The notes under the pieces were generated by a model. The model was not told the origin of the DNA. It saw only the letters and a program-made list of their open reading frames with translations, and made no database searches. From positions 412,626,547 through 412,690,546 of the forward strand of contig OW386285.2 of the NCBI GenBank assembly GCA_936432065.2: a DNA stretch of 64,000 bases. The letters run 5' to 3'. The position numbers were made by a program, and so were the translations under genes. Each line of letters starts with the position of its first letter. Positions within the stretch are counted from its first letter, which is position 1. This stretch comes from Rutpela maculata (taxonomy: Eukaryota; Arthropoda; Insecta; Coleoptera; Cerambycidae). Of the stretch, positions 11,419 to 23,739 are shown one piece after another.

Positions 11419-11445
11419 AGTACAGTAACTGGAGATTTTATTATT

Positions 11446-12054
11446 ACTTCCACATCCAGATATCCTATCTAAGTCTCTTACAATGAAAAAAAAGTTGACT
11501 ATGTCTGCACTTCACTGTGTGAAAATAATTGTTCACAGAACTTTAATAATATAGTATTTGAAATCGTCCACCTCAAGGACCCATCGGAAGCGGAAGTGGC
11601 TGATGCTAAAAATAATTTTCAGGCTTTTGGTTCTTGTACACACACTAAATCATAATTTTATTTTTTTACCCACTTTAATAGTGGAATAGGGATAGTAATG
11701 GTAGTGGCTGACGCTAAAAAAAATTGGTTCTTGACTTCTCGTACATACACTAAATTCCAATTTTATGAACTCTTACTTGCTTGCTTTACTCGCCAACCAT
11801 TCAACGGAATAAGACCGAAATATAATCTAGTTCCAGATTTCGTTATAATACATAAATGTACCACATTTCAAGTCAATATCATAAACCGTTCTAGAGTAAT
11901 CGTGCGCACAAAAAAAGTTGCAGACAGACTGACAGATAGAATTTTTCTTGCTCAAACTTATAATGTCGATGTTTCAAGACATTCCAAACCTATTTGAATA
12001 AAAAAAAATCATATTTTGCCGTTGCTATATTTCCACTCCACGTGGATGTGGAAG
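11446..12054 (-). mobile_element. ACTTCCAC-family element, copy 3
   Basis: This is an inverse-orientation copy. The family 5' hairpin is at 12030-12054 (here TTTCCACTCCACGTGGATGTGG) and the inverted-repeat partner is at 11446. The terminal GCAGCGG block present in full copies is missing. CAATCGTGCGCACAAAA-like, ATAATCTAGTTCCAGAT and a short GACA-type microsatellite are all recognisable. It is more diverged than copies 1, 6, 10 and 13. Confidence 0.78.
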
Positions 12055-12460
12055 TAATTAAAAGCTATTAACATTTCGGAAAAAAATGCTTTCCGTTTTA
12101 GAAACTTCTTAACACGACAAACATGAAGGTAGTTACTTGTTTCTGTATTTCCATAGTCACGTGAGATATTAAATGATATTAATTTTATTTTTACTTATTT
12201 AGTCTCCGAGGATAGGCAACAAAATTGTATGGAATAATTTGACACATATTTATCCTCATTTGACAAAATAATAGTGGATCTTTTAAGTTTCCTTTTTATT
12301 CTGTTGTCTTTTTTCTAAAATCTTCGTATTGTCCCATTGGATCATATCCTTATCCAAAGCGCATTCACAAATTTTTAATTTCTTAAGTTTTAAAGTTCAT
12401 CAAGCCTTACGTTGACAGGTCTAAATGACTCACCTACATAATATTACCGCACTCACAAGG
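12055..12460. other. Non-coding spacer
   Basis: A+T-rich sequence. Nothing supportable was found. Confidence 0.45.
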
Positions 12461-12462
12461 TA

Positions 12463-13291
12463 CACTTCTGCGTAATAAAATCCCGTACACCTATTTTTCG
12501 CTATATTAAATCATTCTTTATTTATTTGTCAGTGTCATATTTTCGAAATGCCGAAATTAACTGAACATGAAAAAATTCTAATTCTCTCTAAAATTGAAGA
12601 GGGATGGTCTATCAGAGCAGTTGCTAACCATTATCACTTAAATAAAAGTAACGTTATGAGTGTGAAGAAAATGTGGGAGGAGGAAGGTATCATAAAGAGA
12701 AAAGACGCCGACCGAGAAGTTCAAATCTCGCTCAAGATGAAGCGCTCCTTGGCTATTTGAGGGAAAATCCGTTTCAAACAGCAGTAGACGCTGTGTCCAT
12801 GATAAATTTTCCAGCATCGAGGTCAACAGCTAGCCGAAGGATAGGAAAATCGGAATTCAAAAACTGTGTAAGTGCCAAGAAGACCGCATTAACAGAAGAA
12901 CATATGCAAGCCCGCATTCTATTTTGTTTAAATGATGTCTATCACCCGTTGGAATTTTGGAACAATGTTGTGTTTACCGATGAAAAGGTTATCACATACA
13001 GACACATGCAGAAAACCGCTTTTTAATGTTTTGAGCTTTCAGAATCTGGCCTTATCTTGGACACAGTTTTTCAACATCAATTTTTACATTTGTTATAAAT
13101 CGAAATCATTAAATAATTAACATTTTTCCAAATACCTTACTTATGACATTTCACAATCAATGTCACTTTTTTATAACCTATATGATAATAAAAAATCTAA
13201 ATTCCAAAAAGACTGATTCACATCACTTAATATTAGTAAAAACTGGATTACTTGATTTTTAAAGTGTACGGGATTTTATTGCACAGAAGTG
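12463..13291. mobile_element. 829-bp Tc1/mariner element with 28-bp TIRs and TA duplications
   Basis: The left TIR CACTTCTGCGTAATAAAATC (12463 on, extending to CCCGTACAC at 12490) is matched in inverse orientation at 13264-13291 with two mismatches. The dinucleotide TA flanks both ends (12461-12462 and 13292-13293), as expected for the Tc1/mariner superfamily. The element is shorter than a usual autonomous member because its transposase gene lacks the C-terminal half. Confidence 0.9.
12548..13026 (+). pseudogene. Tc1-like transposase, frameshifted and C-terminally deleted
   Basis: This is a transposase remnant filling the TA-flanked element. The first frame starts at 12548 with MPKLTEHEKILILSKIEEGW and shows a paired-like HTH (RAVANHYHLNKSNVMSVKK). 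Near 12710 the reading shifts frame and continues as RPRSSNLAQDEALLGYLREN and SRSTASRRIGKSEF (second HTH). It ends with WNNVVFTDEKVITYRHMQK, which contains the first catalytic Asp (TDEK). The region with the second Asp and the final Asp/Glu is absent: after TAF at about 13026 the sequence is non-coding up to the right TIR. An internal deletion is therefore likely, and the element would depend on a helper. Tc1/mariner superfamily assignment is firm; the family within it is not. Confidence 0.88.
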
Positions 13292-13307
13292 TACACTATA
13301 AATAAAA

Positions 13308-13511
13308 CGACGGAATAAGCTTAAAATATAATCTAGTTCCAGATCTCGTTACAGATGCACCAAATTTTAAGTCAATATCTTAAACCATTCCAAATTGTGT
13401 GCACAAAAAAAATTTACAACCAGACAGACCTACAGACAGATTTTCTTGCTCAAACTTAAAATTTCGACATTTCGTAACATTCTAAACCTATTTATATAAA
13501 AAAAATGTTAA
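13308..13511 (-). mobile_element. ACTTCCAC-family element, copy 4 (internal fragment)
   Basis: This fragment carries ACGGAATAAG, TAATCTAGTTCCAGATCTCG, TGCACAAAAAAAATTTACA, a short CAGACAGAC tract and the ACTTAAAATTTCGACATTTC block in family order. Both termini are missing. Confidence 0.72.
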
Positions 13512-13517
13512 ATTTTT

Positions 13518-14080
13518 ACTTTGACAGCGTCTGCTAGGAAAGTGCTACCGATTTTTTCTTCTGCCGATTCGTTAATTATTGAACCATATTTAGACCAATC
13601 GAAGGGCGCAAAAATTATTTTTGATCAATATAGTTCACCGAAACGTGATTTTTGCCACTTTGACAGGCGTCTGCCATACACATAGCTACCAAAAAAATCG
13701 CCTGACTGAGCGAAAATGTAATCTTGAATTGATGTATTTATCATTCCTTACATAATTTTTCTTGATAAAATCGTTCATCAAAACTGGACCTGTCACTTTG
13801 ACAGCCTCTTCTAGGACGATGCTACCGATTTTTTCGTCTGCCGATTCGTTATTTATTGTACCATAAGTAGACAAATCGAAGGTCGCAAAAATTATTTTTA
13901 ATCATTATAAGTAGTTCACTGAAATGTGATTTTTTGCTATTTTGAGTTGCGTCTACTATGATAATGTTACCAGAAAAATCGTCTGTCTGCCTAGGTAGAA
14001 ATGCCGTCTAGACCAAATATATTAGTCACCCCTGCAAACATTTTTCTTGATCAATATGGTTCACTAAAACCTAAAATCAC
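13518..14080. repeat. Satellite-like array of four ~140-bp monomers in A-B-A-B order
   Basis: Four consecutive monomers begin with ACTTTGACAG-like or TTTTGAGTTG-like sequence at about 13518, 13657, 13795 and 13938. Monomers 1 and 3 share GCTACCGATTTTTTC(T/G)TCTGCC and AGACCAATCGAAGG/AGACAAATCGAAGG. Monomers 2 and 4 share AATCG(C/T)CTG(A/T)CTG and a TTTTTCTTGAT(A/C)AA stretch. The array is therefore a higher-order dimer of about 280 bp. It starts directly after the truncated ACTTCCAC copy 4. Confidence 0.75.
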
Positions 14081-14313
14081 CCCTTCTTGAATACACCTCA
14101 AGTTAATGTTTCCACTTTGAACCGACAGATGATCGGTTTTGAAATACCCAAAGAACAAAGAATGGACTGCCATCAGTGAAAATTTTCATTATTGTCGTTC
14201 CCCATAATGTTTGCCAGCTCTCCTACTACAACATGTAATCATAGTTGTATTTCAATACCAACTTAAATATTCGGTATGTGCATACGGAATTTGCACGCTG
14301 ATATAATTTTGAG

Positions 14314-14556
14314 TTGGTACTTGATGACGCCAAAATATCACTGGACATGACATGCATCGCTTATTATATTGAAATTACTTTACTTGTGATTGTCCTTAAT
14401 GGCAACAAAACTGTGGGCTGCTGTTCACACGTGGCAGCCGTGATACATTATTATTTATCTCATGCTAGGTATCTTTCTGGAAGTAAGCCAGCAGAAATTT
14501 TGTCAAAAATATTCGAAAAAGACAGCAAAAATTACTTTTTGGGATTTTTTGAATAG
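14314..14556 (+). pseudogene. SWIM-type zinc-finger fragment of a probable transposon-borne protein
   Basis: The open reading 14314-14556 contains GNKTVGCCSHVAAVIHYYLS and then HARYLSGSKPAEILSKIFEK. The C-x-H core embedded in (T/R)xGCCSHVA(A/S)V resembles the SWIM zinc finger (CxC...CxH) found in many uncharacterised, multi-copy insect proteins. Here the first CxC is not readable and no upstream exon or domain is present, so it is a C-terminal fragment. Its last codons lie within an inverted duplication that begins at about 14525. The family match is from memory; a chance match is possible but unlikely given the run of conserved residues. Confidence 0.6.
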
Positions 14557-14873
14557 TTGTTCAGGGTTAGGGAAAATCTTGCATTAAACTTATAGGACTT
14601 GGAGAGGGCTATCCGAGGAATTTGATGTATATACATATGGGTTTGTCGCCTCTAACACACTGCCACGGTGCCCCGAAATCTACCCTCAATTCAAAAAATG
14701 TAAATTCTTCAGGTAGTTTTCGAGGCACCATGGAGGCGTGTTAGGGACGACAAACCCATATGTATATACATCAAATTCTTCGTTGGATAGTCCGCTCCAA
14801 GTCCTATAAGCTGAATGCAAGATTTTCCCTAACCCTGAACAATTATTCAAAAAATTCCAAGAAGTGATTTTCC
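14525..14873. repeat. Inverted duplication, ~160-bp arms, 27-bp centre
   Basis: The left arm 14525-14684 includes GTTCAGGGTTAGGGAAAATC and TGATGTATATACATATGGG. It is repeated in inverse orientation at 14712-14873 with few differences. The left arm overlaps the 3' end of the SWIM-like reading, so the arms duplicate the end of that relic and its downstream sequence. This is a strong potential hairpin. Confidence 0.85.
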
Positions 14874-16785
14874 CCTTGCAATTTAAACGGGAAACTGTCT
14901 CCAACTGTCTCCATAGGCACCATTTAAAATCAAAATTTTGAAAAACAAAACAATACGTACTTACTCTTCGGATTTAGAAACAAATTGGGGGGATCGAGAC
15001 CTTCTATAAAAAATTAAGTCATTTTTGGACCACCCTTTGACCAGTCATACAGTGTTATTCATAAATTCAAATTTAGCTAGTTTTAATGTAAATATATAGT
15101 AAAAATAATAAAACGATGTAATGATGGAATTATTGAAATTAAATTAACTACTATTAATTTAATTATTACAGTGATTAAAGAAATTTTCTATAATAAATCA
15201 AAACATGATAAGTTTCATTCTCGTCGTTAAAATACATTTTTTGTGGAAAGTAACTTACTGAGATCTGTGACATTTTTTCAGTAAATCACAAAGAGCTTCA
15301 AAAAACCGACCTGGATGTCTTATTTTTTCTAATAAAACTTATGAACTAATTGTGATTTGTGAAAAATTGCTAAAATGACAATTAGTAAATTAATATTAAA
15401 TGTCAGTTAGTGTTTTCATTTCAAAACTGATTAAACAAGGTAAAAGTAAAACTGTTTTATCATTTTTAAATGACAATGTCGCAACACTGTTAAACCATTG
15501 TCCGATAAGTGAGCGCCATATCATTGTTAGTGATGGGCAGAATCGGCATATTCCGATTATTTTATAAATACTTGGAAAAATCGGAACGTTCCGATTATTT
15601 TACAAATTTTATCCGGTTCCCAATCTCCGCCACCCCACCCGCCCCTCATCAAATTTTAGACACGAACGAAAAATGTTTTTCCTATTTCCCTCTCCCTCAC
15701 TCGTCAATAGGTCCTGCAACCACTAGAAAACTGAACTAAGCCAGCTAGGATTGCTATTCTCACTAGCCGATTATTATTCCGATTCTCGAAAGTATCCGAT
15801 TCCAGGGATTCTGATTTGCAAAATTGCCAATCCTCCCCATAATTAATTTTTGTCTTTGCCGTCTTCTGTTTTTAGTTGTAGTGTCTAAACTAAAAACATT
15901 GCCTATTTCTAATTAATTTTAAATAAAAAAAAATGGTTTGAGCTGGAAAAAAATGTATAAGCATTTTTTATTTCTTTTAAGCCAACATATCATCTTGCAA
16001 AATATTTGTACATATCAGCAGACACCCTGGTATTCTGGTTTTACTAACGATTCTCTTTTATTCCAAAATGTTAATAGACTATCCCTGTATATAACGGACC
16101 AAAATCGTTGATGGCGGCATTGCCATCAAGAGACTGTAAATTTTTTTGCATACCAATAACGAAACACCGCCCGCACAAAATTAAATTCATTAGATTAATT
16201 AAAAGTGCGACACGGAAAAAATCAAGGGAATAAATTTAAATGTATTTATCGAGTAACCATAATGTATTATCCCGAATAATTGAGAGTCAACCAACGCCAG
16301 TTTACCATACGAACTGCCGTATTCCGTACGGATGTAATATTGTGCATTAATTGGCCGTATGTGAGGTAGAAGAGAGCGAATAATAGGGTAAGCAGGCGGG
16401 GGTTTGGATCAAAGTACATGGTTGCTACGTGACCATTGATTGATGTGATTTTAACACACTCATTAGTTTGGTAGCGTGTAGCCAGCAGCGCGATGCTAAC
16501 GTCTAAATGGCGTTAGCAAACGTGCATGTTAGTGTCACAATATATCCTGCATCCACCACATTTCATATGTTGCGTTTAACATCATACCAATTTCCTCTAT
16601 AATTAATTACGTATAATTAGTCGCCGTGCTACTAGCTAGAGTTTGTGTCAATATGTTGTCTGAATTATTTGTTAAAAAACACGCACGTTCAGTCGGAAAG
16701 AGCTATTTGAAATGTATCAATATCTATCAATATTTATTATTCCTCGATACATACTCGTTTCAGAAAATTTCGCAAATTTAACTAA
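14874..16785. other. Non-coding stretch; possible hAT-type MITE at 15533-15840
   Basis: No supported gene. Around 15533, TAGTGATGGGCAGAATCGG is reminiscent of hAT-type termini, and near 15815-15840 the sequence GCCAATCCTCCCCAT could be a diverged opposite end. Only part of the ends pair and no 8-bp duplication is evident. The region around 16290-16560 is less A+T-rich and may be single-copy sequence, but shows no exon-like signal I can defend. Confidence 0.35.
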
Positions 16786-17364
16786 AATACGTTGCCCAAG
16801 GAATCACTACTTCCACATCCAAATTTTCTATCCAAGTCTCTCACAACGAAAAAAATTTGTATGTGGAAATAATCGTTTATGGAAAATCGTCTACCCCAAA
16901 ATCCCACATGGGGAGTGGATGAAGTAAAAAAATATTTTGAGGTTTTTGGTTTCTGTATACACACGAAATCACATTTTTTTTCACCCCCTTTAATAATGGC
17001 GTGGAGGGAGGGGTAATGGGAGTGACTAATGCCAAAAATTTTATTGAGACCTTATAGCTTCTCTTGCATATACTAAATACCAATTGTATGGACTCTTACC
17101 CGCTGGATTTATCTCCACATTTACTCGCATTTACCCCAATTTACTCCCCAACTCATCAAAGGAATAAGATGAAAATATAATCTAGTTCCAGGTCACGTTA
17201 AAATACATACCAAATTTCAAGTCAATATCTTAAACGGTTCCAGAGTAATCGTGCGCATAAAAAAGTTACAAACAGACCGACAGACAGATTTTTTTGATCA
17301 AACTTAAAATTTTCAATAATTTTTTTTTGCCGTTACTATAGGTACTTCCACTAGATGTGGAAGT
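16786..17364 (-). mobile_element. ACTTCCAC-family element, copy 5
   Basis: This is an inverse-orientation near-full copy. It starts with the complement of the 3' end (GTTGCCCAAGGAATCACTAC) and ends with the hairpin end ACTTCCACTAGATGTGGAAG at about 17343-17364. The C-rich block is shortened. Confidence 0.82.
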
Positions 17365-17582
17365 AACGTTCACCCATCGCACACACAAATCGCTGATGCA
17401 AATAGAGATAAATGCATTAATAATTCTCTGAAGTACCAAAAGATACAGTTTAAAGTCCAGCAATCTTTAAAAAAAATCGTGACGGATGCTTAAGACCCTC
17501 AACTGTACCCCATAGTTTCTTTATTCCATTAGCTATCTCTATTGATGTTACAAATGATTAGTTGTTCATTTAGCGTACAGTT

Positions 17583-18140
17583 TTATGTTGAGACCCTCAC
17601 TGCACATCTCAGTTGTTTTCTGTTCAATATTAGATCCTTAAAATTTACTAGAGCGTTTAATATTACTGTTATTATTAGAAACGCGGGCAGATCTGATGTA
17701 CCCGCAGTACTCATGCCTATCGGCCCATTGTACATTCGGGGCCTTAAGGATTCCCTAGAAAAGACTAGTGCTCTCCGCTCTCCACGAAGCAGAGCCGTTC
17801 TTTTGGTGAATCCCGTGGTTCGTCCTGCTGTAGAAACTGCCATCAGAGATACCTATATCTTGGTGCTCCTAGTGGTGCACAGTTGGATAGAATATGAGTG
17901 ATGATTTCATCTTCCACTCCACTCATACAAGTAGGTGCCTGTTATTAGGCCTATCATCCGTCACAATCGTTCTCTATCGGATCCAAGCTGTCACTTTACG
18001 GTTGTCAGTCGAAGGTCCCGTTATGTCTCATGAATGTCTCATTTCGAGCACCTCAGCCCAATTGTTAACATGTGCCATAGCCGGTCTCGCAGCTCTGATT
18101 GAATCAGGCTTGAGGATATTGCCCCTGATTCAATGGTGAC
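17583..18140 (-). pseudogene. C-terminal remnant of a LINE ORF2 (RNase H-like tail and CCHC zinc knuckle)
   Basis: Read on the minus strand with frameshifts, the sequence shows a W-A-E-V-L-E-M-R-H-S stretch (about 18050-18090). It is followed near 17930-17860 by CMSGVEDEIITHILSNC and then APLGAPRYRYL. The pattern C-x2-G-x3-E-x5-H-x4-C followed by an Arg-rich L is the usual C-terminal zinc knuckle of R1/Jockey/I-type LINE polyproteins. The downstream 3' UTR-like sequence to about 17583 is unusually G+C-rich for the window. No RT domain is attached. Frameshifts and stops show it is dead. Confidence 0.6.
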
Positions 18141-18204
18141 CATTGCTTATACAACTCGCCCTATTTAACTAACATGTTTCAGTTTATATCTTATGAAGAC
18201 TTCG

Positions 18205-18330
18205 ATCCTAATTTTTTGGTGTACCACAAGGGTCACACCTTGGTCTGTTTCTATTCTTGGTTTTCACCGATGATTTGACAAATTTTGTTGTTGAAAAGTT
18301 AACCATAAAATTCATTATTCCGTAGAAAGT
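18205..18330 (+). pseudogene. Reverse transcriptase motif-B fragment
   Basis: The plus strand reads FFGVPQGSHLGLFLFLVFTD, followed by DLTNFVVEKL and a stop. GVPQGS-x-LG is the motif B signature of non-LTR RTs, and the F-(I/T)-(N/D)-D-L follow-up is Jockey-like. Only about 40 codons survive. No catalytic YADD region follows. Confidence 0.7.
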
Positions 18331-19084
18331 GTTGGAGATTGTTTAATAATTCGAAATCAACTGGAAACGGCAGAATTTATGTAAGGAAAATACGTAGGTA
18401 AACTGGAAAGTTAGCTGCTGCTCGTGACGGATTGTCTGCAAGCGCCAAAAAATCGATGATAAGGAGCTTTGTTGAAGCCGCGTGTCTAACAGGCAACCGT
18501 GACAGATGACGATAATGCTGTCAGACGTGCCATACACTATATACAACAAAATCGAATTTTATTTTTAAAGATAATTCATGTCACACTGTATACTTACCAA
18601 ATTTTACCATTTTTTTTTAGCTTTAAGTTAATACTGTAAAACACACAACATAACAATGGATTCATTTTGTTATTTTTAAATTCGCTATTAATTCTCTTCT
18701 GAAATATCAATGTACTATAAAAGTATTTCACTATTGATTTCAAATAATTCTTGGTCATAGCAAATTAATAATAATTTCCTTTTTAAAGTTTGAATATAGT
18801 ATTCTAGCAACACCTAGAGGACGGTAATGCGCCAGATTTTGAATAGCATTTAGCTATTGAGAATTTACCTTATTTCTACGAAATATAGAAAATTCATTTT
18901 AAGTTCTGCACTGCCACAAACCAATAAGCTCATTACGCGATATCAACCAGATATAGTCTACTTTTGTATATCCGTTTTTATTTTGTGTATCATCACTGAT
19001 TGAGGTAATTTGATTTTACCACCATAACTAGTGCATAATATTTTTAAGCCATGACCATGTGAATTTTTGAAAATACTATTTTTT
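18331..19084. other. A+T-rich stretch with no supported gene
   Basis: No coding motif, terminal repeat or tandem structure was recognised. Confidence 0.45.
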
Positions 19085-19228
19085 GGTTTCCTTTTTTTTT
19101 GACAACGCTATATTCTGGCAGCTACATCTGGTCCTAAGGCTTTCGCAGAGCTGGTGATGACTTGTAGACTGGTTTTCGAGTTTTTTTTTCTGCGTTGAAC
19201 ATTTTGAATGTTTGACGTTTCAACCATC
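19085..19228 (-). repeat. 3' untranslated end of the Penelope-like element
   Basis: Downstream of the endonuclease stop, the sequence through the complement of GCTAAGGC.TTTCGC(A/G)GAGCTG is shared with the second Penelope relic at 47760-47900. This supports a common element end around 19085-19130. Confidence 0.65.
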
Positions 19229-19935
19229 TTATCGTAGTCTTCTTCTGAAGACTCTGAAGTGAGCTCTGGTAGTCGGAGCTCCTCTATTTATATGCGTCGT
19301 CGTCAGGAGGCGGGGCTTAATTTCGGTAACGATGTGTGGTGAGTAATTCGGAACATTGATTTCCATGTCATGTAGCTGGAGGCCGGTATCGCGGTTGATA
19401 TTATTTGGATGTTTGTGTATTTCTATAGCTTCTCTATATCTCCACGGATAGACGCGACGTTTTTTGGTCTCGTCGAATTTTATCCCGTGTCCAGTTTCCT
19501 TAGAGTGTTCAGCAATTGCAGATAAAGCGATGTTTTCCTTTTTTGCATGACTGATGTGTTCTTTGAGCCTGGTGTTTATATGTCTTTTGGTTTCTCCGAT
19601 GTAAACTTGTCCACACGAACAGGGAATACTATAAACTCCTGGAGAGTCGAGTTTTTCTGGTGACTTGTATTTAGGAACCTGTTGTCCGATTTTTTGTTTC
19701 GCATTGTAGATTACTTTGACGTTCTTCTTTTCTAGAATTCTCCTGATTTTGCCTGTACAACCTTGTATATATGTTAGATAAGTAGTCGACGTATATTTCT
19801 TTTTTTCTTTTGTACTGGTTAAATTTTGTTTCCTGAAGATGTTGTTTTTATCCCCGGATTTATATCCAATTTTTCGTAGAGAAGTCTTTAAATGCCAGAT
19901 TTTAAAGTGGAGTTGGAGATTTACAAGATGTCATG
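19229..19935 (-). pseudogene. Penelope-like element: GIY-YIG endonuclease end of the polyprotein, frame intact
   Basis: This is the C-terminal part of a Penelope-like retroelement polyprotein. From about 19935 to the stop at 19229-19231 the minus strand is open in one frame (about 235 codons) but has no ATG at its start. In order: a linker with TYIQGCTGKIRRILEKKNVK, then GVYSIPCSCGQVYIGETKRH (the GIY and YIG halves with the Cys pair), NTRLKEHISHAKKE, AIAEHSKETGH and FDETK. It ends with RYREAIEIHKHPNNINRDTG. All are expected in the PLE GIY-YIG nuclease that nicks target DNA. The RT domain is not present: upstream the element stops at a 222-bp TA tract. A related 3' flank (AGCTC(T/C)GCGAAAGCCTTAG in reverse) is shared with the relic at 47.8 kb. 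Confidence 0.9.
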
Positions 19936-19957
19936 AATAAGAAGAAGAAGTAAATCG

Positions 19958-21699
<1,742 letters not shown>

Positions 21700-23565
21700 G
21701 TTATATGCTTGCACTAATAAAAATAATAATTATTATTATAGTCTAGTACCTAGAGGTGAAAATATGCAAAACTTCGGAATAATGTCATATTGAATGGATT
21801 TCGTTCATTTTGGAAGTATAAGCTTCACACAAAAGTTTCTATATTGTGCGGGGGCTTGCTAATTAGGGGGTAAGTGCCACCCCCTCTCAGGGGGTGGCAC
21901 TTAAAAAATATATATATTTATTGGAGCTGAAGTATAATCAAATTTTAAGAAGAAAAGGTTCTATGCAATTTTTCACACAAATTGATAGTTTTTAAGTTAT
22001 AACTTCAAAATTGCGATTTTAGCTTAAAAAAAAGTTTTCCAAACGGCTTTGGTCAGGTATCTCGAGAAGTATTACTTTATCGAAAAAATGTTACAGACCA
22101 ATTACATAAAGTACAAACTGGGAATTAATTATATTTTTTGTTTATTGGTGTAGGATTAATAATTTCGGAGATATTTAAGTTTACATTTGGCATCCAAGGG
22201 TTCATAAGATAATTATTTAGAGTGAGAGTTAAATATCTCAGAAACTGTGACACATACGTCAAGGATGCTAGTAGGTAGAATAATAGGTTATTAATTAAGC
22301 TTTCAACTGTTTTTTTATTTGTTTCTATAGCATAAAGAACAAAGAAGTTATGACCGAAGCAATGTGCGTCTACACATTTTTTTTTAAACAACGTCGCCAT
22401 TTTGTTCCTGTAATTAGCCAGTAATTAAAAAAAGGAATTTCAAACACTGTTTCTCATTAATATATAGCATGACGTAGATGTCAATTTTTTTGGTTTGTAT
22501 ACAGCACTTGCTTTAGAAAAAAATACAGTTTAAACTATAAAGGTATTTTCGATAAAACGATATTTTGTTTTCCTTGTCCAAATGGGTATCTCAATAAATA
22601 TTAGTTTTATTGAAAAATGGGTAGAGACCAGAAATAAAGCTCATAAACTGATAATGAATTTAGCTTGTTTATTTATTTACATAGATTTAATAGTTTCGGA
22701 GATATGAAAGTCCGAACGTTTATAAGTCGTAAAATGCAGTTTTTAAATGTTAAATATCTCAGAAATTAAGACACCTACGTCACGCATACTAAGAAATGAA
22801 ACTAAAGACAATTAATTGCGCTTTCAAATTATTTTTTACTCGCTCCTGTAGCATAAGAAGTAAAGAAGTTATGATGTAAAAATGAGCGTATTTATATTTT
22901 TTTATATAAAAAGGTCGCCATTTTGTTACTCTAATTAGCCAGTAATTTAAAGAAATTATTTCAAATACAGTTTAGGATGTAGCATTACCTAGATGTTCAA
23001 ATTTGTTTGCTCATTTAAAGCACTTGCTTTAGAAGAAAATGCATTTTAAACTTTAAAGGTAATTTCAAAACACTTGGATACCAAATATAAACTTAAATAT
23101 CTCCGAAATTATTAATCCTACATCAATAAACAAAAAATATAATTATTTCCCAGTTTGTACTTTCTGTAATTGGTCTGTCACATTTTTTCGATAAAGTAAT
23201 ACTTTTCGAGATACTTGACAAAAGCCGTTTGGAAATACCTTTTTTTTAAGCTAAAATCGCAATTTTGAAGTCGTTATAACTTAAAAACTATCAATTTATG
23301 TGAAAATTTGCATAGAACCTTTTCTTCTTAAAGTTTGATTATATTTCAGCTCCAATGAATATATGTATATATATTTTTTAAGTGCCAACCCCTGAAAGGG
23401 AGTGGCATTCACCCTCTATAAATTAGCAAGCCCCCGCACAATATAGAAACTTTTCTGTCAAGCATTTACTATTATACCTCCAAAAATGAACTAAATCCGT
23501 TCAATATGACATTATTCCGAAGTTAAAACCTCTAGTTACCTGTACTATTAGTGCAAGCATATAAT
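21700..23565. mobile_element. 1.87-kb foldback: ~500-bp inverted arms plus an internal direct repeat
   Basis: The left arm (21700-22203) and right arm (23066-23565) match in inverse orientation over about 500 bp. Shared blocks include TTATATGCTTGCACTAATA, AACTTCGGAATAATGTCATA, TATTGTGCGGGGGCTTGC, AGTGCCACCCC..GGGGTGGCACTT (itself a hairpin) and GATTAATAATTTCGGAGATA. In addition, about 22145-22600 and 22670-23070 are direct repeats at about 525-bp spacing, sharing GTCGCCATTTTGTT and AATTAGCCAGTAATT. No transposase frame is seen. The architecture resembles foldback or long-TIR non-autonomous elements; the family is unknown. Confidence 0.85.
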
Positions 23566-23739
23566 GTACTTGTTCCCGACATTAATTAGTCTTCGCAGAT
23601 ACGCTTAAAAATGAATTTGTGTGATATTCTTTTCTTTTCTTTCTTTTCGGGTTCAAAAGTTACTAACAATAATTGCAACAAAATGCAATGCTTTTTCGTC
23701 AATATTTTGAAAATTAAGCAAGATAAGGCAAAACAATAT

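Noticed and set aside
13518..14080. CRISPR array
   Set aside because: The repeats are long diverged monomers without spacers, in what is clearly eukaryotic repeat DNA.
17542..17901. A 119-codon plus-strand gene
   Set aside because: The opposite strand carries LINE C-terminal zinc-knuckle residues, and the plus-strand product has no recognisable feature.
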